Source: Branchiostoma floridae
Taxonomy: Eukaryota > Chordata > Leptocardii > Amphioxiformes > Branchiostomatidae
DNA: 64,000 nt
Assembly: GCF_000003815.2 (NCBI RefSeq)
Contig: NC_049980.1
Coordinates: 3,528,361-3,592,360, forward strand
Direction of reading: 5' to 3'
Position numbers and translations under genes: made by a program. Below are positions 34,330-44,639 of the stretch, in pieces. Position 1 is the first letter of the stretch. Every line of letters starts with the position of its first letter. The notes below the pieces were generated by a model. It had not been told where the DNA came from. It did not search any database and was given only the letters and a program-made list of their open reading frames with translations.

Positions 34330-34433
34330 TCACTTTGACCAACACTGAAAACGATTGAAGCTCTCCCTTTTCCATCTGGCAAAAGCAACAAGCATGATGG
34401 CAAGGAAAACACCAACGATGCCACCTGTTAGCC
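34330..34433 (-). pseudogene. LRR receptor unit 1, exon 2: membrane helix with collapsed tail
   Basis: Acceptor TTTTTCCTCAG, then GLTGGIVGVFLAIMLVAFAR, a membrane helix, followed by 13 residues and TGA at 34330-34332. Compared with units 2 and 3 the DNA joins the end of the helix directly to the third tail module, and the reading frame is shifted at the join. Homology to the rest of the tail continues to about 34060 out of frame, with more frame breaks, and still contains DNA for a VYAEIK motif near 34110. If made, the product is a receptor of about 329 residues with almost no tail. It could also be a pseudogene; the ectodomain exon is open. Confidence 0.65.
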
Positions 34434-34849
34434 CTGAGGAAAAACAAAAGCTTTGATTATGCTTTGGTCACAATTGCGTCGGAGGTACATTGTATATAGC
34501 CCCGGCCAGGCTTTGAAGAAACAGATTTGTCTCCATGGACTGCCGGATACCCTGGATTGAAATTTGTGTTTTTGAAGCAAGAGCGCGAATAAAAAAACGT
34601 TTGGCCAAAAAGAAGTTGCATGGTATGTTAGAAAGGTGTATAATGTTTCATAGAGAGACCGTTCAACAAACAAGCAACTATACGACCCCCTTCCAGCCAT
34701 TTCATCTGTAGTAAGGCAGCGCCGGCTCGCCCTAGCAGGGCATGTGGTTCGTGGTAACGAGCCTGCAGCCGAAAATTGATGCGCGAGCGGATGTCATCCA
34801 TAAACTAGTAATCAAATTAACGTGGCCTTACTAAATTTAGTAAAGTAAT

Positions 34850-35061
34850 GTGATAGAGGGGTGCTATCGCATTTTTCAGTATCAATGTGATAGCACCCCT
34901 CTATCACATTAATTCACTAGTACGAGGGAAAAGATTGTGTCTGTTAGTGGAAAAATGGGGTAGCACCGCTCTATCACATTAATTCACTTGTAAAAGATTA
35001 ACAAGCTTGTCTACATTTGTGTCTGCTAGAGAAAAAAATGTGATTACACCTCTTTATCACA
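34850..35061. repeat. Direct and inverted repeats around TGTGATAGCACC words
   Basis: Several copies of CACCCCTCTATCACATTAAT separated by about 80-100 bp, the first two forming a hairpin near 34846-34912. The same sequence is in the intron of unit 3 at 45418-45535. It is not CRISPR-like: copies are diverged, few and partly inverted. Confidence 0.6.
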
Positions 35062-35065
35062 TTAA

Positions 35066-35994
35066 CCCTATTCAGACCGGGGGGGGGGGGCTTTTGAGGC
35101 CCGCGCTTACTTTGATGTCCTATAACGCCAGAACGGCTTACGCTAGAGCCACCAAATTTGGTGAGTTTTCCTAAAATATTGTTGGCAACAATTTTAAAAA
35201 GTTTGACAAATTTTCCATTTTTTCGTGTTGCCATGGCAACCGTTTGTTGACAGGCAGTTTTGCCAAAAATCACTATTTTTGGTTCTAACAATGTATTTTT
35301 CACAATTATTTGCTATATTTCTGCTATTTTGTTTCATAAATAAAATCTTATATTATTTAGCATATCTTTCATAATTATGTATGCATAAATTATGCTAATT
35401 TGATGACGTCATCAGCCCAAAATCCAAGATGGCGGACCGTATGGCCAGATCAAGAATAACAAGCTAATTATCCCTTAAAAGTTGTAACCACCTGCTATTT
35501 TTTCATCTAAATGAATGAATCTAGTCTATTTCCATTGCTCTTTGTGGTTATTTGTTGCAAAAAAAGTATTTTTAAAAATTCAAGGTGGTCGATATAATAT
35601 GGCGGAGCCCAACTCGTATCTTAGATGTGCATGACGTCATTTTATGACGTCATTTTGACGTCATTGATGTTGCTATTGGCAACGCAAGTCGTAATAAACA
35701 TTATTATTCTGTTATCTGCACTTGTTGTTACATTTTTGCAGCATAACTTGAAGTTTTCTTTTTTCATGGGTCCGGCCAATATAATCAAATTGATGACGTC
35801 ATAATTACGTCATCTTACGTCAACGTAACGTCAAACGTCACATACACGTCAGATATTATGTCGACATTATGTCCTAAAAATTTGGTGGCCCTTCAGCACG
35901 TCGTTTTAGAGTTATAGGACATCAAAGTGGAGGGCCTCAAAAGCCCCCCCCCCCCCGGTCCAGGGATGACCAAAAAAGCCCGGTCTGAATAGGG
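35066..35994. mobile_element. piggyBac-type MITE
   Basis: A 929-bp element with ends CCCTATTCAGACCGG and CCGGTCTGAATAGGG, flanked by TTAA at 35062-35065 and 35995-35998. The sub-terminal inverted similarity runs about 100 bp, including the word TTTGATGTCCTATAAC and a C/G run. TTAA duplication and CCC ends are hallmarks of piggyBac. No transposase frame; the interior has several TGACGTCA-like words. The related intron of unit 3 keeps an uninterrupted site at 45528-45531. Confidence 0.85.
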
Positions 35995-36613
35995 TTAAAT
36001 CACTATAGTATATAGACAATTATTGACATAACAGTCTTTACACAGCAAGTTATCACAACTTTTCCAACTATCACGTTTTCGGTCCTAAAATTCAGGGCTA
36101 AATAAATGTGATATACAATTAAGTCTTCAAATTTGTACGTAATCATTTTCATAGCACATTATAAACGGGTCAATTGCCTGGAAAGAAAGCAATCCTGTCA
36201 AATTTCTTCCTGTCTCATGCGTCGATAGCTTACCGATAAGGACCAACCAGTGCCTAGCAGTAAGATCTAAAAATATACAGAGGCAGACACTTTTAAGGTG
36301 CAATAACCAAACTTCACCGAAATTTTTTGCACAAATGTCTAAAGTGGAAGAATCACACAGATGCTTTAACACTATTGTAAACCTATTGTTTTTTGTATGT
36401 CACTTTCAAAATATGCCAGAATATTTAAAAGAATTAAAGAATAATAGATTCAAAATTTCATATTTTGAAAAGAAGTGTCTAACATATTATTTCATTGAGA
36501 ACAATTCAAACTTATTACAAATACTGTTTAAAAATCCTTGCGGTGACTTGGAATGGACTCTATATCGGTGTCAATTTTAGACAAGTGAATAAATAAAAGA
36601 TTAAGGTAACAAT

Positions 36614-37035
36614 TAGGGCACAAAACCGTTTTTTTTCTTATTGGGCCGGTCCGGAAAATTCGATGGACCGGATGTTGGACCTATTAGAAAATAAACAGAT
36701 TATATGATCATGACGTTTTGGGATCTTACCGGTCGAAGAAAATAACAAGAGTGAAGTAGAGTTAATTAAGTTTAAAGTCATTTCTACCAAGGAATTTTGA
36801 TAAAAGTTCCTTGTTTCTACCAACCGCACTTGTAAGGCAGTAAGTCTTACAGAATTTCAAAAGTGGGAGTCAAATACTCCACCAAACATGTTGCTTTGTA
36901 GCGAAATAGACCATTGTTTTTGGTATTATCCATTCACATATTTTCTCATATTGAATCAGGCTCAGGTCCTGGACCTGATCCTCTGGACCTGAACTGGACC
37001 TGGACCTGAATTTTCTGTACCGGTACCCAGCCCTA
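36614..37035 (-). mobile_element. hAT-type MITE, copy 3
   Basis: Reverse-oriented relative of 28811-29243, flanked by the exact 8-bp direct repeat GTAACAAT (36606-36613 and 37036-37043). Its left end keeps TAGGGC but has lost about 20 bp of the terminal region relative to copy 2. It lies in the intron of LRR unit 1, 53 bp from the ectodomain exon. Confidence 0.85.
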
Positions 37036-37087
37036 GTAACAATACAATAGTTCAAACCATATTATGGAAGAATTTAAAAGGACTCAC

Positions 37088-37973
37088 CTTTCCACCAAAT
37101 GAGCTGATGTTGGGACGTACTGGCAGTGGTTCTCTCCCAGCTGAGTGTAAGTGTTGGGAGTTCTGTCTCGGCGGTTGTATTCTTCTCGGAGTCTCGATTC
37201 CCTGCCTTACCCAGGTACAATGTTCGTTGTGGATTGGGAGATGTACACGTTGATAGAGAGACGTTTTGTAGCGACTTGCCCTTCAATTCTCGTGGTGAGT
37301 CACATCTTAAGGCATTCTCTGCCAGATGTACTACGACCTCCCGTTGAATCCCATCCAGGATAATTGGGACGTCATTCGGATGGAAATTACAGTTGGCCAA
37401 CATGCACGCCCTCACTCGAGGGAGAGGAGCGTTGACACAACCTTCGTCCCGGTGTTCCCACACACATCGCCGCAGACGGGCGAGCCACTGGATCTTACAG
37501 TCACAAAGGAAAGGATTCTGCCATATGCGCAGATAAAAAGACATATGCTGCGGCTTCAGTCCGTCCAGAAAAGTTTTGACTATCGTAGTGATGCGGTTAG
37601 ATTGAAGATAAAGATATTTCAGATAAGGTGGGAAGTCAAGGAAGGCACTGTCGACCTTTGCTATTTCATTGTTGTGCAGTTTCAATGTCATGATTCTTGA
37701 GACATTACGAAGTGAAGGCCACGGAAAGTCTTTCAACCGATTGTCAGACAAATCTAGATGACGGAGCATCGGCATTTCTGGTACATATTTTAAATGTTCA
37801 ATGTCATTTGACTGTAACAGGAGCGCTTCTAGGGTGAGAAATGAGAGTACGTTGTCGGGTATGGTCTTCAATTTCGGAGATTGCCAAGCGCAGTTACCAT
37901 ACGTCCAACAAATGTTGGTGGCGTCGACGCTTGTTGAGATCGGTAGAAGTACAATCGAAAAGACGAGAAACAT
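37088..37973 (-). CDS. LRR receptor unit 1, exon 1: LRR ectodomain
   Basis: Encodes a signal peptide (MFLVFSIVLLPISTSVDA), a short N-cap (NICWTYGNC), about four LRRs (for example HLDLSDNRLKDFPWPSL and YLYLQSNRITTI), a C-terminal LRR cap starting NPFLCDCKIQWLARLRRCVW with further Cys residues, then a Ser/Thr-rich stalk ending LIWWKG at the donor GTGAGTCC. I chose the ATG at 37973 because it aligns with the start of unit 3. An upstream in-frame ATG at 38060 lies in a duplicated relic. The exon ends in phase 1 and joins 34330-34433 across a 2.65-kb intron full of MITEs. Confidence 0.8.
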
Positions 37974-38035
37974 GCTGGCTGATGTCGTTTGCGTTGTCAC
38001 AAAAGAGTGAAATTTCACCTTTTTAAGCCCTATTT

Positions 38036-38206
38036 CCAGATGGTTGTAACAGGAGGGCATGTAGGGTGAGGAAGGGTGGTATGCTGTCGGGAATGGTGTT
38101 CAATTTTGGCGGTCGCCCCGCGCAGTTACCGTAAAATCCAACAAATGTTGGCGACGTTGACGCTTGTTAAGAACGATAGATGTACAACCGAAAAGATGAG
38201 AAACAT
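38036..38206 (-). pseudogene. Relic of an LRR receptor exon 1 (5' part)
   Basis: A tandem partial copy of the start of exon 1 just upstream of unit 1: MFLIFSVVHLSFLTSV, then NICW. A one-base change of frame follows, after which GNCAGRPPKLNTIPDSIPPF and LLLQ can be read. It breaks off where unit 1's own upstream sequence begins. It cannot encode a receptor. Confidence 0.75.
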
Positions 38207-38259
38207 GTCGGCTGATAACGTTTAGATTATAACAAAAGAGTAAAGCACAACGTTTTTAG

Positions 38260-38420
38260 GCCATGTTTTCAGACGTAGTCTCCAACGTTGTCAAAATTCT
38301 GTGACTGTGCCGTCTGTACCGTCTGGCTTTGAATGCATCTTTTTGCTGATTTAATTGTCTCAGACTCTGACGTGACGGAGCGACGTAAACATTTTCCTAC
38401 TGATCTACATGGCTACATGG
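38260..38420 (-). promoter_or_regulatory. Conserved block upstream of LRR units (candidate promoter)
   Basis: A block of about 150 bp recurs upstream of every unit's start codon (near 38260, 42040, 47160, 51960, 55830 and 59705). It contains a CRE-like TGACGTGA on the plus strand in units 1-3 (38369-38376, 42132-42139 and 47264-47271), altered to TAACGTGA in units 4-6. Conservation across copies may just reflect duplication. No TATA box is obvious. Confidence 0.35.
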
Positions 38421-39100
38421 CCGCCTTTGTAGTGCTTAGTTTCATCGATGGACCGGAACGTTGCAAATCGTTCTTACCGGTATCCTAAGATATTAAAAGA
38501 GTGTCCACCGGCAGATCCCCCCACAAAATATCTGGGTGTGTGCCATGGTCACGACTTGAGTAAAATGAATGCATCTGTAGACGAGCCAATCTCAGATAGG
38601 AGAGTGAAATCGGTTTCTGAGTAATGTCATTTTCCATAGTCAAAAGTAATGGTACAATCTGTTTATCCATGAACAACACGTTGCGATTAGTCTGAGCTTG
38701 GGTTTATGGTGGGATTTTAGGTTGGGTTGGGAAGTTAAACTGGTATGTGCACAACAATGCACAGAAAACATAACCGTTGTGTTTTGTTTTTTCTCCCATA
38801 ATAAAGGGAAACTTTTTTTTTAAATTTGTCTTTCATAAAACAATTATTGCGGAGAGAGCTTAAACAGATAACTCTGTCCAAAATTAACAGCTTGTCTGAA
38901 TTAATTGAAAGACGAAGAAAAACTGTTTTGCTTGACACTAAAGAACAGGCTTCAAGGATCAGGCTACGGAGTCAACATTTTGCAACAATGCAGACTTGTG
39001 CAACTAAATGTGCATTCCATGTGCATGTCAAACTTAAGGTTGGTTAACCCTGCTTTGAGCTGATGACGTCGACCACATCGCCAGTATGCCTACCACTACA

Positions 39101-39602
39101 TGCCCGTAGCCGGGGGGGGGGGGGTGTCGGAAGCCCCCCCACCCCACACACACACGAAGGTCCGCTTTTTTTTACGCTCCAAGGTCCGCTTTTTCATGTC
39201 CAAGATTTATTTTTCAAAGGCATGACTGATTTGCGTTTTTCACTGATAGACATTTCATTCAATCTATGCAAGTATCGGCAAAATTTGCCCAAGAAAATGA
39301 AGGAAATAGTTTCAATGGGTCCAGATTTCACAATTTCTCCAGACCTCCATTGCAACGCCTCGCGTCTTTGGTGGTCAGACATGGTGAAAATATGTCAGGG
39401 GAGTCGCCTTCAAAGACTTACGCCGAAAGCCTTGTATACATATTTTTATAGAAATTCCATTAAACTTGGCCATCAAATTTTGTCCGTCAAAATGCAGGAA
39501 ATAGTGTTTCAGAGGGTCAAGATTTCAAAAGGCAGTTCGATGGTCCGACAAGCACTATATAAAAAGACCCCCCCCCCCCAACCGAAATCCTGGCTACGGG
39601 CA
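39101..39602. mobile_element. MITE with CCCGTAGCC ends and C/G runs
   Basis: Ends TGCCCGTAGCCGGGGG and CCTGGCTACGGGCA are inverted, each followed by a run of about 10 C or G. The body of about 500 bp contains repeated AAGGTCCGCTTTTT words. The 188-residue frame across it (39063-39629, plus) has no recognisable domain and I do not consider it a gene. It lies between LRR units 1 and 2. Confidence 0.7.
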
Positions 39603-39958
39603 TGCACTAGCCTGACTAGGCTACCTTAACATTCCTTGATGACAGATTGTTTTGAAATTACAGTTTGACCGTGTCACTCTTCACACTATGCCAAATCATA
39701 CCCGCTCTGGACTCACAAATTTGTTCGTTACATGGTTGGGAGAAAGGCTAGCAACCCCTCACTGTATACCTCTAATAGTCTAAAATCCTGCTACAGGAAC
39801 AGTAAAGAAACTTGCTGCCCTACTAGACCTGAAAGGTAACAAAGAAAAACAACTTATAGGTGTCAATGACCGAAAAATGGGACGAAGAAAACAACTTTGA
39901 TCTTGTTCTGTGCTTTGTGGTTAAGTTCGCCATGGGAAAGTGAAGGCACATCGTACCT

Positions 39959-40665
39959 TTATATTCTTGTGGTCTCTGTGGTAGCTGCTTTGATGTCCTC
40001 GTCTTTGATTTCCGCGTAGGCGTGCTGAAGTGGGCAGTTCACTGCCTGATCGTCGCCGTTCAACGAAGAGCTTTCTACGTTGAGATGTTCGCGGCGGATG
40101 TCACTGCTCTGAGCAACATTGCATATGTGTGGAACGTCCATAGTGGTAAGTGTTTTTAACGGGAAGGCGTCGACGTCGAGCACATTTTTCGGCACTGGCC
40201 TTTGTTTACGTTTGCATCGAATGTTTAGTGAAAACCGACTTGGGCCTTTCTTCTCCTCAATTGCAAAACGATTTTGTTGCAGATGACCTAGACGGGCATC
40301 ACTTTGGTCAACACTGACAACATTTGAAGCTCTCATTTTCGTCACCGTTTGTAACGGCAAAGCAGCTACTGTTTTTCTTGAAACAGCGTGTTCTTTATGT
40401 TTGAACTGACTGGCAAATGAAGACCAGCTTGCGTCGTCTTTACTTTGTCTTGAGCAGCCTTCTTGAAGATCTTCTTCGATGGCAGAATCACGCTTTTCGA
40501 CGCTTGCTGCATTCTGAAGACGCCTGTCGGTCACCGTTGGGAAGGGTGGAGCGGCGGCCATGTTATTGATGCATGCCTGTCGTCGTTTTCTGCAATGGCT
40601 GATCCATTTGGCAAAGGCGACACATAAGAATGCAAGAAACCCACCGATGATGCCACCTGTCACCA
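39959..40665 (-). CDS. LRR receptor unit 2, exon 2: membrane helix and three-module tail
   Basis: Acceptor CACTTCCTCAG, then a helix (GGIIGGFLAFLCVAFA) and a basic stop-transfer (KWISHCRKRRQ). The tail of about 200 residues has roughly three related modules, each with a basic start, a [AP]LPLQTV-like core (FPTVTDRRL, ALPLQTVTKMR, AFPLKTLTTM) and an acidic/Gln end (VDQSDARLGHLQQN). It ends LQHAYAEIKDEDIK plus 11 residues. The YAEI tyrosine site fits an SH2-binding (pYxxI) or YxxΦ sorting motif; it is not a strict ITIM because position -2 is His. Joined to exon 1 the receptor is about 537 residues. Confidence 0.82.
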
Positions 40666-41077
40666 CTGAGGAAGTGCAGAATCACACCTTGGATTGTGGT
40701 TTTGTCACAATTGCGCCGGTGCCCGTCGGAGATTTAGCTCGGGCCTGTCTCTGAAGCCACAAATCGATCTTACATCTCGATCTTTTCTCGGTCTATTTGA
40801 CGCAGGGTACTGGGTTTATTTTTACTCCGACTTTGAAAGAAATCTAGTACCCGGCAATTGAAAGGGTCTTCGGAGGAATTCAAGACTACAATGTTCGTCC
40901 TTCTTTTAGGCTTCAATTTTTGGTAAATTTGACAAGACAAACTTGATTCCATCATAACTAAGTTAACTTAGAATTGCAACACTGCCATGTCTGATTAACT
41001 AATACGTAACAAAGGTTACAATAGTTCAAATCATGTGGCATTCAAAGGGACATACCCCCAAAATTGAAAGGACTCAC

Positions 41078-41984
41078 CTTTCCACCAAATGAGCTGAGAT
41101 TGGGAAGTACTGACAGTTGTTCTCTCCCAGCTGACCGTAAATGTTGGGAGCTCTGCCTCGGCGGTTGCACTAATCTCGGCGGTTGCATTCTTCTCGGAGT
41201 CTCGGTTCCCTGCCTTACCCGGGTACGTCGTTTGTTGTGGATTGGGAGATGTGCATGTTGATAGAGAGACGTTTCGTAGCAACTTGCCCTTCAATTCTCG
41301 TGGTGATTCACATCGTACGGTAGTCTCTGCTTGATGTATTACAATTCTAGTATCCCGTTGAATCCTATCCAGGATAACTGGAACGTCATTCGGATGGAAA
41401 TTACAGTTGGCCAACATGCACGCCCTCACTCGAGGGAGAGGAGCGTTGACACAACCTTCGTCCCGGTGTTCCCACACACATCGCCGCAGACGGGCGAGCC
41501 ACTGGATCTTACAGTCGCAGAGGAAAGGATTCTGATATATACGAAGATAAAAAGTCCCCTGTTGGCTCTTCAGTCCGTCCAGGAAAGTTTCGGGTATTGT
41601 GGTAATGCGGTTAGATTGAAGATACAGATATTGCAGGTGTGGTGGGAAGTCCACGAAGGCACTGACCTTTGATATTTTATTGTTGTGCAGTTTCAATGTC
41701 ATGATTCTTGAGACATTACTAAGTGATGACCACGGAAATTCTTTCAACCGATTGTCGGACAAATCTAGATGACTGAGCATCGGCATTTCTGGTATATACT
41801 TCAAATGTTCAATGTCATTTGATTGTAACAGGAGCCATCCTAGAGTGCGAAATGATGTTACGTTGTCTGGTATGGTCCTCAATTTTGGCGATGTTCCCGC
41901 GCAGTTACCGTAAGTCCAGCAAATGTTGGCGGCGTTGACGCTTGCTAAGAACGATAGAAGCGCGATCGAAAAGGGGACAAACAT
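41078..41984 (-). CDS. LRR receptor unit 2, exon 1: LRR ectodomain
   Basis: A 302-codon exon starting MFVPFSIALLSFLASVNA. It has the family's N-cap (NICWTYGNCAGTSPKLRTIP), LRRs (LSHLDLSDNRLKEFPWSSL, YLYLQSNRITTIPETFLDGL) and C-terminal cap. The stalk carries a short internal duplication (ATAEISATAEAE) missing from other units. The LRR cap is nearly identical at the DNA level to unit 1 over more than 100 bp. The intron to exon 2 is only 412 bp, the shortest in the array. Confidence 0.85.
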
Positions 41985-42799
41985 GTCGACTGATGTCGTT
42001 TACGTTGGAAAAAAATGAAATTTCACCTTTTTAGGCCATATTTTCAGGCGTGGTCTCCGGCGATGTCAAAATCTGCGACTGTGCCGTCTGCCCCGTCTCG
42101 CTGTGAATGCTGATTTAATTGTCTCAAATTCTGACGTGACAGGATGACGCAAATGCTTCCCCACTGATCTACATAGCTACATGGCTGCCCTTGTAATGCT
42201 TAGCTCCATAGATGGACTAGAAAGTTTCATGTAGCCAATCGTCGTCATCGGCATCCTTCAATATTGAAGAGTGACCACAAGCATAGCCTCAATACAATTC
42301 GCTCAGTGTGCGCCATGGTCTCGACTTGAGTAAAGCCAATGCATCTGTAGACGAATGAAATCGTCAGAAAATTGTCGTTCAAAGCCGAGCTCAGATAGCA
42401 AAGTGAAATTGGTTTCCGAGTCATGTCATTCTCCACAGTCATGGTGCATTCTGTTTATCCATGGACAAAATGTTGTGATTAGTCTATGTTGGGTTGGCTT
42501 GGGAATTTAAACTGGCATGTGTACATCAATGCACAAAGTGACATATCCCTTGTGCTTTTGTTTCCTTCATCTCTTCAAGCCAACCGTACTTACTCATGCC
42601 ACATTTTCAGAAAATACGGTGTTGCCGCTAGTTTCCGCTTTCAAGCCCACCGCCAGACTAGTTTTGCCTTTGTGTGGCTTTGCAATAGCCAGAGCTCGAA
42701 TATAGTGTTTGTTGTGACTCTTTCAACATTTACTCATTCAGATCAACGTGGTAAGACAATGCTTACATATTGCTGAATTTTCACTTGTATACATTTAAG

Positions 42800-43062
42800 G
42801 GCAAATGGCCTACAGCAATATATAGTTTATATTCTTGCTACAGGAGCAGCAAGGAAACTCGCTGTCCGACTAATGCCAATAGCCGCCAAAAGGGCCACCA
42901 AACAATATCTTTGATGTGGTGTGTACGTCTGGTAAAGGTCGCCATTATGCATTGGCAGCGACGGCGGGTAACTTCATAGACGGGCGGTCTATTTGTTGGT
43001 TGCTCTAATGTCATTTCTTTTATTTCCGCGTACACGTGTTGAAATTGACTGAATGTTTTAAG
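42800..43062 (-). pseudogene. Relic of an LRR receptor tail exon (lost unit between 2 and 3)
   Basis: The minus strand reads FQHVYAEIKEMTLEQPTN followed by sequence that runs on without the usual stop. The flanking 42800-42960 matches the region after unit 4's stop codon (about 48180-48340). No helix or other tail modules remain. Together with upstream similarity of 42.4-42.7 kb to 47.6-47.85 kb, this marks a former unit that lost its ectodomain exon. Confidence 0.65.
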
Positions 43063-43968
43063 GTTGTGCTGAAGTTCAAATGCTGCATTAAGCTTCCTTA
43101 TGTATAATCATGTACAACTTTAGGAAACATTATATTTTTTTTGTACATGTATAATAATTTCATGCATAATTGGAATAGACATGGGTAATCAATGGGTGCT
43201 ACGTATAACCACATTAAACTGAAATAATGTGATTTGCTTGGGATGAGAAGAAATTAACTTTCAAATTCATTTAACAATATAATCCAAACCTCATACAAGT
43301 AAAGTTTCCTTGTCTTTCATAAAACAATTAATGCGGAATTTTTTTTTCAAACAGGATACTCGTTCACAATTTAACAGCTTGCCTAACTTAATTGAAAGAC
43401 CCCCGAACCAGTTGGCTTGACTCTAGAGAACAAGCTTCAAGAATCCGGCTATGTAATGAGTCTACATTATGCAACTAAACTAGACTTAGGCAACTAAACC
43501 TGCATCACAGATGAAAGTGCATCTCGAGTGAGCTATTTACATGTTTGTCAAACTTTAGATTGGTTAAACCTGCTTTGAAATGCAGACCACAACGCCAGTA
43601 TGCCTACCACACTAAGCGACCTTAACATTCCCTGGTAACAGATTATTTTACTGTTATACTTCATTCATATATCACTTTTCACATTTTGCCATGTCGCTCT
43701 GGACTCACAAATCCGCTCGTTACATGGTTGGGAGAAAGACTAGCAACCCCTGCCTGTATTCCTCTAATAGTCTAAAATCCTGCAACAGAAACGGCTAGAA
43801 AACGCGCTGCCGTACTAGCCATTAAAGGTAAAAAAGAAAAATAATTTACGTGCCACTGACCGAGAAACAACTTTGATCTTGTTCTATGCTTCATAGTAAA
43901 GGACGCCATGTGCTGCCAAATCGACGGCATATTGTACCTTTATATGATACGGGTGGTCTCACAGGTAG

Positions 43969-44636
43969 TTACTTTATATCCTCGTCCTTGATTTCCGCGT
44001 AGACGTGCTGAAGTGGGCAGTTTACTGCCTGATCGTCGCCGTTCACCGAAGAGCTTTCTACGTTGAGATGTTCGCGGCGGATGTCACTGCTCTGAACAAC
44101 ATTGCATATGTGTGGAACGTCCATGGTGGTAAGTGTTTTTAACGGGAAGGCGTCGAGCACATTTTTCGGCAATGGCCTTTGTTTACGTTTGCATCGAATG
44201 TTAAGTGAAAAACGACTTGGGCCTTTCTTCTCCTGAAAACGATTTTGTTGCAGATGGCCTTGACCGGCATCACTTTGGTCAACACTGACAACGATTGAAG
44301 CTCTCATTTTTCTGACCTTTTGTAACGGCAAAGCAGCTACTGTTTTTCTTGAAACAGTGTGTTCTTTTTGTTTCAACTGACTGGCAAATGAAGACCAGCT
44401 TGCGTCGTCTTTACTTTGTCTTGAGCAGCCTTCTAGAAGATCTTCTTCGATGGCAGAATCACGCTTTTCGACGCTTGCTGCATTCTGAAGACGCCTGTCG
44501 GTCACCGTTGGGAAGGGATGAGCTGCGGCCATGTTGTTAATGCATGCCTGTCGTCGTTTTCTGCAATGGCTGATCCATTTGGCAGAGGCGACACATAAGA
44601 ATGCAAGAAAACTACTGATGATGCCACCTGTTAACC
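43969..44636 (-). CDS. LRR receptor unit 3, exon 2: membrane helix and three-module tail
   Basis: Acceptor CCTTCCGCAG, then GLTGGIISSFLAFLCVASAK, basic stop-transfer and a three-module tail very close to unit 2 (VEKRDSAIEEDLLEGCSRQS, ALPLQKVRKMRASIV). It ends LQHVYAEIKDEDIK directly at TAA (43969-43971), so it lacks the last 11 residues of unit 2. The joined product is about 516 residues. Confidence 0.82.
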
Positions 44637-44639
44637 CTG

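Noticed and set aside
34850..35061. Possible CRISPR-like array of CTATCACATTAAT repeats
   Set aside because: Few diverged copies, partly inverted, in a eukaryotic intron; no cas genes.
37326..37700. Plus-strand frames opposite LRR exons (also 41331-41672, 46794-47141, 51723-52043, 55173-55490, 59054-59332)
   Set aside because: Antisense shadows of the conserved LRR exons; they recur only because the exons are paralogous.
37973..38060. Unit 1 start at the upstream ATG 38060
   Set aside because: This ATG lies in a duplicated relic and would place 29 residues before a clear signal peptide; the ATG at 37973 matches the paralogues.
39063..39629. 188-residue plus-strand frame
   Set aside because: Spans a MITE with C/G runs; no domain, and the ends are the element's inverted repeats.
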